From: Rickettsia typhi | GTDB taxonomy: Bacteria; Pseudomonadota; Alphaproteobacteria; Rickettsiales; UBA1997 | Direction of reading: 5' to 3' | DNA length: 11,055 nt | Assembly (NCBI GenBank): GCA_945903615.1 | Contig: CAMDOL010000045.1 | Location: forward strand, 1 to 11,055 | Notes under the pieces: generated by a model | The model's database searches: none | Told to the model about the DNA's origin: nothing | The model's input: only the letters and a program-made list of their open reading frames with translations | Part shown: positions 6,315-11,055 of the stretch, in pieces | How positions within the stretch are numbered: position 1 is the first letter of the stretch | Layout: each line of letters starts with the position of its first letter | Translations under genes and position numbers: made by a program

Positions 6315-7241
6315 ATGAAACACTTCATAGATTTAAACCAGATCAATGCTGGCGAGCTTAAAAACATTGTTGCGACAGCCAAGAAACTCAAAACTTTAAA
6401 TTATCAAAATAGCAAAAATTTATTACCAGGAAAAAACTTGGCAATGATTTTTGAGAAGCCGTCAACTCGAACTCGCGTTTCTTTTGAGGTGGCAATTAAT
6501 CAGCTTGGCGGCAGTGCGGTGGTTATGAATGCTGGGGATATGCAATTGGGCAAGGGCGAGACTATTTCTGATACCGCTAAAGTGCTATCGCGCTTTGTGG
6601 ATGCGGTGATGGTGCGCTGCAAGGATCATCGTTTATTAGTAGAAATGTCACAAAATTCTACCGTGCCAATCATCAACGCACTCAGTAATTATAGCCATCC
6701 TTGCCAAATTTTAGCTTCAATTTTAACCGTTGAAGAGCGCTTGGGAAGTGTTGGTGGCAAAACTTTGGCTTGGTTTGGAGATGCTAATAATGTGATCAAT
6801 TCTTACATTCATTCTGCCAAAGCTTTTGATTATACTTTAAATATCGCTATTCCCAAAGAGTTAGATTTTTGTAATAGTGAAATTGAATTGGCAAAAAAAA
6901 ATGGGGCAAAAATTAATTTATATCACGATGCTAAATTGGCAGCCAAAAACGCTGATGTTTTAATCGCCGATACTTGGATCTCAATGGGGCAGGGCGAAGA
7001 AAAAGATAAGAAAGCTAAACAAGAAAAGCTAAATTTATTAATGCCTTTTCAAGTAAATCAAGAGTTGATGAACCTTGCTAACCAAGATGCCATTTTTACC
7101 CATTGCCTTCCCGCTTATCGTGGTTATGAAGTAACTGCAGATGTCATTGATGGCAAAAATTCAGTAGTTTTTGACGAAGCTGAGAATCGTCTGCACGCCC
7201 AAAAAGCAATATTACTCTGGTTGTTTGACATTAAAATTTAA
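6315..7241 (+). CDS. argF: Ornithine carbamoyltransferase
   Basis: This enzyme makes citrulline from ornithine and carbamoyl phosphate, the sixth step of arginine biosynthesis, in the cytoplasm. The 308-residue product has the normal length. It shows the carbamoyl-phosphate loop FEKPSTRTR (46-54), HPCQ (128-131), the ornithine-domain DTWISMG (219-225) and HCLPAYRG (263-270, with the catalytic-loop Cys264). The C-terminal block VVFDEAENRLHAQKAILLWL is also typical. DTWISMG and HCLPA separate it from aspartate carbamoyltransferase. The ATG at 6315 fits the family start; upstream there is only a weak AAAAGA ribosome site. It is the only plus-strand gene here, divergent from murG, and its TAA overlaps the stop of argC. 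A catabolic role (arginine deiminase pathway) is possible but less likely, because the biosynthetic gene argC is next to it. Confidence 0.96.
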   Translation: MKHFIDLNQINAGELKNIVATAKKLKTLNYQNSKNLLPGKNLAMIFEKPSTRTRVSFEVAINQLGGSAVVMNAGDMQLGKGETISDTAKVLSRFVDAVMVRCKDHRLLVEMSQNSTVPIINALSNYSHPCQILASILTVEERLGSVGGKTLAWFGDANNVINSYIHSAKAFDYTLNIAIPKELDFCNSEIELAKKNGAKINLYHDAKLAAKNADVLIADTWISMGQGEEKDKKAKQEKLNLLMPFQVNQELMNLANQDAIFTHCLPAYRGYEVTADVIDGKNSVVFDEAENRLHAQKAILLWLFDIKI

Positions 7242-8290
7242 GGAACAATCGGTAAAAATTCTAGCCCTTCTTTCTCATCAAAACCAAACATAATATTCAT
7301 ATTTTGTATTGCCCCACCAGATGCGCCCTTGATTAAATTATCAATCACACAAACAATGATAGCTTGGTTTGGCAAGCGTGAAGCAAAAACAGCGATGTGG
7401 CAAAAATTGCTGCCAACAACATCTCTTGTGGAGGGATGAATGCTGCTTATATTGACAAAATATTCGTCTTGATATTTTGTTGTTAAACAATTTTTTAGAT
7501 CATCCACTGTAAAATCATTTTTCAAATTTACATAGATGGTAGAAATTATTCCGCGGTTCATTGGCACTAAGTGCGGCGTGAAACTAACTAGTAATTTTTG
7601 TTCAGCTTTTTTAGAAAGTTCTTGCTCAATTTCTCCAGTGTGGCGATGAGTTGCAATTCCATAGGCCCTCATAGATTCATTGACTTCACAATATAAATTT
7701 TCTAACTTCAAACTTCGTCCAGCACCAGATGTGGCTGATTTGGAATCGATAATGATGCTGGAAGTTTCAATTAAATTATTTTCCACCAGAGGCAATAATG
7801 GCAAAAGTGCTGAAGTTGGATAGCATCCGGGATTGGCGATTAATTTTGCTTTTTTGATTTTGGTGCGGTTCAGTTCGCAAAGCCCATAAACTGCTTGGCT
7901 TTGCAGTTCTGGCGCAATGTGCGAATGCTCATACCATTTTTTATAATCATCAGGATTTTCTAAACGGAAATCTGCAGATAGATCAATAATTTTTAAGTGC
8001 GGATAATTTTTATTCTCAAGCAAGCTCTTGATAACGCTTTGTGAAGTAGTGTGCGGCAGACAGCAAAATGCTAAATCAATTTCAGAAAAATCAACTTCTT
8101 CAATTTTTTTAAGTGCTGGCAAAGTAAATGGCAAAAGGTGCGGATATATTTCTGAAATTTCTTTTCCGGCATTACTATCGGCAATCAATTCTTTGATTTC
8201 GGATTTTTTGTGGCTAAGTAATAAACGAATTAATTCAACACCAGTATATCCAGAAGCACCCAGAATGGCGATTTTTATTTTTTGTTTCAT
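7238..8290 (-). CDS. argC: N-acetyl-gamma-glutamyl-phosphate reductase
   Basis: ArgC reduces N-acetylglutamyl phosphate to the semialdehyde with NADPH, the third step of arginine biosynthesis. Counting from the ATG at 8288-8290, the 350-residue product has the nucleotide-binding GASGYTGVE (11-19), the active site NPGCYPTS with Cys156, KSATSGAGR (184-192), HRHTGEIEQ (215-223) with the family's second catalytic His, and the C-terminal GASGGAIQNMN (322-332). Length and motifs fit the long, bacterial-type ArgC. A longer reading from TTG at 8302 adds four residues but is less likely, since MKQKIKIAILGASG is the natural start. No good Shine-Dalgarno sequence is seen. It lies 36 bp downstream of the MFS gene on the same strand and may be co-transcribed with it. 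Confidence 0.96.
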   Translation of the reverse strand: MKQKIKIAILGASGYTGVELIRLLLSHKKSEIKELIADSNAGKEISEIYPHLLPFTLPALKKIEEVDFSEIDLAFCCLPHTTSQSVIKSLLENKNYPHLKIIDLSADFRLENPDDYKKWYEHSHIAPELQSQAVYGLCELNRTKIKKAKLIANPGCYPTSALLPLLPLVENNLIETSSIIIDSKSATSGAGRSLKLENLYCEVNESMRAYGIATHRHTGEIEQELSKKAEQKLLVSFTPHLVPMNRGIISTIYVNLKNDFTVDDLKNCLTTKYQDEYFVNISSIHPSTRDVVGSNFCHIAVFASRLPNQAIIVCVIDNLIKGASGGAIQNMNIMFGFDEKEGLEFLPIVP

Positions 8291-8326
8291 AAGAAAAATC
8301 AATTAATAGTTAGTGGTTGATTCAGT

Positions 8327-9508
8327 CTAGTTGGAATTTGTTTTTTGCCAATAATAATTAATAGAAAATGTTGCTAGACCACAAAAGCTGATAGCAAAAA
8401 TCATTGGTAACGCAGTTTGATTGTGAAAATGACTGACTAAAAATGCACCAAAAGCGGCGATACTGAATTGTATGGTTCCAAACAATGCTGATGCTGATCC
8501 AGAGTTGATAGTCTGACCAGATAACGCCAAAGCAGTAGAGTTGGGGGTGATGATGCCGATCAAAGAAATGTAGATAAAAAAACTTAGAGAAATGGTGATT
8601 AAACTAGAAAAATAAATGCCACAAATAGCTAATAAAATTGAAGCTAAAAATAACATTTTGCACGCTGAATTTAAAATTGGTTTTAATTCATAGTTCTTTA
8701 ATAGCCATAGATTTATCTGGGCGGCTAAGACATAACCAAAAGCGTTTAGACCAAAAATCCAGCCATAATTTTCTGGCGTAACTCCAAAAATTTTAATAAT
8801 TACAAAAGGTGATCCGGTGATATAAATAAACATTCCACTGGCGGCAAAGCCCCCAGAAAGGGAATAAAATAAAAAGTTTTTATCTTGCAAAATGCACCAA
8901 TATTTTTTTAGTGCATTACTAAATTTTTGAGTAGCATCACCAGATTTGGACTCAGGCAAATAAAGGGCAGAGACCATAATTAATAAAACTGCAAAACCAC
9001 CCAAAAACCAGAAAATTGCTTGCCAGCCAAAATGGATTAAAACAAACCCACCCAGAAGCGGCGCCAAAATTGGGGCAATGCCCATCACTAAAAGTAAATA
9101 AGAAAAAACTTGAGCAGATTCTTTAGGGGAAAATAAATCACGAACGATGGCACGCATAATCACAAAACAAGAGCAGGCGCCAATTGCCTGAAAAAACCTA
9201 AAGATAATGATTTGATTAATGTTAGCGGCGCCAATACATAAAAATGATGCGATAACAAAGATTAAAAGCCCGCAAATCAAAGGAGTTTTTTTGCCAAAAC
9301 GATCCACGATTGGACCATATAAAAGTTGTCCAAAAGCGATGCCAATAAAATAGGAAGATAAGGTGAGTTGGATTTTTGATTCCTCAACTAAAAAATATTT
9401 TGCCATTGATGAGAAAGCTGGCAAATACATATCGATTGATAGCGGTCCAATAGCGATCAGGCTACCTAGGATTATGATAAAAAATGTAAAGGATTTGTTT
9501 AGTGGCAT
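8327..9508 (-). CDS. Bcr/CflA-type MFS multidrug efflux transporter
   Basis: The 393-residue product is strongly hydrophobic along its whole length, with about 12 predicted membrane segments. It is an inner-membrane proton-coupled antiporter of the major facilitator superfamily. Family marks are SIDMYLPAF (24-32) at the end of TM1, the motif-A loop GPIVDRFGKK (65-74), RFFQAIGAC (104-112), MRAIVRDLF (118-126) and the motif-C-like GIAPILAPLLGGF (143-155). This combination is typical of the DHA1 Bcr/CflA subfamily, whose members export drugs such as bicyclomycin, chloramphenicol or sulfonamides, and in some cases cysteine. The true substrate cannot be told from sequence. The ATG at 9506-9508 gives a normal N-terminus. 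It lies upstream of argC on the same strand, so export of an amino-acid-related compound is conceivable but unproven. Confidence 0.88.
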   Translation of the reverse strand: MPLNKSFTFFIIILGSLIAIGPLSIDMYLPAFSSMAKYFLVEESKIQLTLSSYFIGIAFGQLLYGPIVDRFGKKTPLICGLLIFVIASFLCIGAANINQIIIFRFFQAIGACSCFVIMRAIVRDLFSPKESAQVFSYLLLVMGIAPILAPLLGGFVLIHFGWQAIFWFLGGFAVLLIMVSALYLPESKSGDATQKFSNALKKYWCILQDKNFLFYSLSGGFAASGMFIYITGSPFVIIKIFGVTPENYGWIFGLNAFGYVLAAQINLWLLKNYELKPILNSACKMLFLASILLAICGIYFSSLITISLSFFIYISLIGIITPNSTALALSGQTINSGSASALFGTIQFSIAAFGAFLVSHFHNQTALPMIFAISFCGLATFSINYYWQKTNSN

Positions 9509-9531
9509 TTTATTTTGCTTAATTCCTGCTG

Positions 9532-9638
9532 GTTTTAACCGACGGATAATCTATTTATAAAAAATGGGCTTTAGCCCAACACAAAGATGTAAGACTAAAG
9601 CCCATTAAATAAGTATCATTTTAACCGATGGTTAAAAT
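9532..9638. repeat. Nested inverted repeats in the gcvPB-MFS spacer
   Basis: GTTTTAACCGACGG (9532-9545) and CCGATGGTTAAAAT (9625-9638) are inverted copies matching at 11 of 14 positions, and they enclose the terminator hairpin. The right end is itself a perfect hairpin, ATTTTAACC-GAT-GGTTAAAAT (9618-9638). Because the ends are near-palindromic, TTTTAACCGAYGG also occurs as a direct repeat at 9533-9545 and 9619-9631. This looks like another small palindromic intergenic element, here possibly serving as a terminator. Confidence 0.55.
9556..9606 (-). terminator. Rho-independent terminator of gcvPB
   Basis: AATGGGCTTTAG (9563-9574) and CTAAAGCCCATT (9595-9606) form a perfect 12-bp stem. On the minus strand the stem runs into TTTTTTATAAA (from 9564 downwards), as expected for an intrinsic terminator about 50 bp past the gcvPB stop. 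An alternative shorter hairpin, TGGGCT-TT-AGCCCA (9565-9578), uses the same poly-T, so two folds compete. It separates gcvPB from the MFS gene transcriptionally. Confidence 0.75.
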
Positions 9639-9654
9639 CGGCAGTAATTAATAA

Positions 9655-11055
9655 TTAGTTTACTTCCATCCAGGTCAAGACTGGATTTTTCGCTGCCTTA
9701 ACTTCGTCCAATCTTCTTTTTGGAGTAGAAACTGGGAAAGAGTGAAATTTGTCGCCGCCACCATTCTCAACTTCTTTGGCGATGTAAATCATTGTGTTGA
9801 TGAACTCGTCAGCTGATTGTCTAGTTTCGGTTTCTGTAGGCTCAATCAACATTGCGCCAGATACAACGAGTGGGAAGAAGACGGTCATTGGGTGAAAACC
9901 ATATTCAACTAAAGCTTTGGCAATATCGAGAGTGCTAATATCTTTAGCTTTTTGAATTTTATCAGTGAGCAAACATTCGTGCATACAATTGCCCGAGAAT
10001 GGCACATGATAATGATCTTTTAATTTAGCCAAAATATAGTTAGCCGATAAAACTGCATCTTCGGCAACTTTCTGTAAACCATCAGTGCCGTGTGAAAGCA
10101 TATAGGTAATGGCTCTAACATGCATTCCGAATTGACCGTTAAAACCTTTAACTTTTCCAACTGAGTTTTTTGGAGCAATCAATTGATAAACGTCACCAGA
10201 TTTAATTACATGAGGAGTTGGTAAAAATTCTTCCAATTCTTTACGAACCGCAATGGGGCCAGATCCAGGACCACCACCACCGTGTGGGGTTGAGAAGGTT
10301 TTATGTAAGTTAAAATGCATAACATCAATACCCAAATCAGCAGGTCGAACTTTGCCAACAATGGCATTGAAGTTGGCACCGTCGCAATAAAAATATCCGC
10401 CAATTTTGTGGATCAAATCAGCAATCTCACGAATGTTTGGCTCAAATTTTCCACAAGTATTGGGGTTGGTAAGCATTATTCCGGCGATGTCTTCGCCGTG
10501 CTCAGTGATTAATTTTTTGAACGCATCCATATCAACCAAACCCTCTTTGTTTGATGGAACAACTTTAATTTGATAACCACAAACTGCTGCTGTTGCTGGG
10601 TTGGTGCCGTGTGCTGAATCTGGAATTAAAACGATTTTGCGAGCATTTCCTTTTGCCAAAAGAGCTTTTCTGATAACCAACATTCCAGACAATTCACCTT
10701 GTGCACCAGCTGCCGGAGCAAGTGAAACCGCAGTTAAGCCTGTTAGAGTCCCTAGCCAATATTGCAAATTATGCATCAATTCTAAAGCACCCTGAACCGT
10801 TGACTGATCTTGCAAAGGGTGAATATTGGCAAAGCCAGCAAGGCGTGCCACTTTTTCATTCAAGCGCGGATTATGTTTCATCGTGCAAGAACCAAGCGGA
10901 TAAAAACCACTATCAATCGAATAGTTTTGCTGTGACAAACGCACGAAATGCCTGATAACTTGTGGCTCATTCACTTGCGGCAAGCCAATCTCAACTCTGG
11001 GTTTTTGACCAGTTCTAATTTGAAATTGCGGAACTTCTGGCAAATCAACACCAAT
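9655..11055 (-). CDS. gcvPB: Glycine dehydrogenase (decarboxylating) subunit 2, partial at its 5' end
   Basis: This is the PLP-binding subunit of the split P-protein of the glycine cleavage system. With GcvPA it decarboxylates glycine and passes the aminomethyl group to lipoyl H-protein. The sequence has YPLGSCTMKHNPRLNE, the STVQGALELMH block, DSAHGTNPA, CDGANFNA and NLHKTFSTPHGGGGPGSGP; the Lys encoded at 10300-10302 is the PLP Schiff-base lysine by family alignment. The C-terminus ending in LTWMEVN is natural. The frame stays open to the last base of the window: upstream of the TTG at 11043 it reads IGVDLPEVP, which matches the conserved TGVDLP of other GcvPB proteins. TTG is therefore not the start, and some tens of residues lie outside. 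gcvPA would be expected just beyond the edge. A terminator follows the gene. Confidence 0.95.
   Translation of the reverse strand: MGVDLPEVPQFQIRTGQKPRVEIGLPQVNEPQVIRHFVRLSQQNYSIDSGFYPLGSCTMKHNPRLNEKVARLAGFANIHPLQDQSTVQGALELMHNLQYWLGTLTGLTAVSLAPAAGAQGELSGMLVIRKALLAKGNARKIVLIPDSAHGTNPATAAVCGYQIKVVPSNKEGLVDMDAFKKLITEHGEDIAGIMLTNPNTCGKFEPNIREIADLIHKIGGYFYCDGANFNAIVGKVRPADLGIDVMHFNLHKTFSTPHGGGGPGSGPIAVRKELEEFLPTPHVIKSGDVYQLIAPKNSVGKVKGFNGQFGMHVRAITYMLSHGTDGLQKVAEDAVLSANYILAKLKDHYHVPFSGNCMHECLLTDKIQKAKDISTLDIAKALVEYGFHPMTVFFPLVVSGAMLIEPTETETRQSADEFINTMIYIAKEVENGGGDKFHSFPVSTPKRRLDEVKAAKNPVLTWMEVN

Noticed and set aside
8291..8302. TTG start for argC at 8302
   Set aside because: The ATG at 8290 gives the normal family N-terminus directly before the nucleotide-binding motif.
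8028..10955. Short plus-strand frames opposite argC, the MFS gene and gcvPB, and a minus frame at 10206-10403
   Set aside because: All lie inside conserved coding sequence of the other frame or strand and resemble no family.

Overview
This is an AT-rich window (roughly one third G+C by eye) of bacterial chromosome. It encodes ordinary Gram-negative housekeeping and biosynthetic proteins: MurG, an AsmA-family envelope protein, a RodZ-like protein, PanB, ArgF, ArgC, a Bcr/CflA transporter and the split glycine decarboxylase subunit GcvPB. Protein flavour, poor Shine-Dalgarno sequences and abundant palindromic repeats, one of them inside the murG reading frame, suggest an alphaproteobacterium, perhaps a Rickettsiales-related lineage. 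The arginine genes and panB would point to a member with more biosynthesis than the classical intracellular rickettsiae. This placement is inference; the window has no rRNA or other decisive marker.

Layout. Positions 1-752 hold no convincing gene. They are packed with large palindromic elements: 1-213 with an expanded 12-bp tandem repeat, 219-427, a hairpin at 446-495, and 508-711. Positions 753-6184 are a compact minus-strand cluster read murG > RodZ-like HTH protein > AsmA-family protein > panB. Its spacers are -8, 64 and 15 bp, so it is probably one transcript from a promoter near 6220-6247. Positions 6185-6314 form a divergent promoter region. argF (6315-7241, plus) meets argC (7238-8290, minus) tail to tail, with the two stop codons sharing one TTAA. 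A Bcr/CflA-type MFS gene lies 36 bp upstream of argC on the same strand. Positions 9509-9654 hold a terminator hairpin nested inside further inverted repeats. The minus-strand gcvPB gene follows and runs off the right edge.

How the genes fit together. MurG (lipid II synthesis) and the RodZ-like and AsmA-like proteins are all cell-envelope functions; panB (pantothenate) seems a passenger. ArgC and ArgF are steps of arginine biosynthesis on opposite strands. GcvPB belongs to glycine cleavage.

I see no clear new defence or mobile system. The most unusual material is the family of palindromic elements: the tandem expansion in one arm of the first, and the in-frame palindromic insertion in murG.
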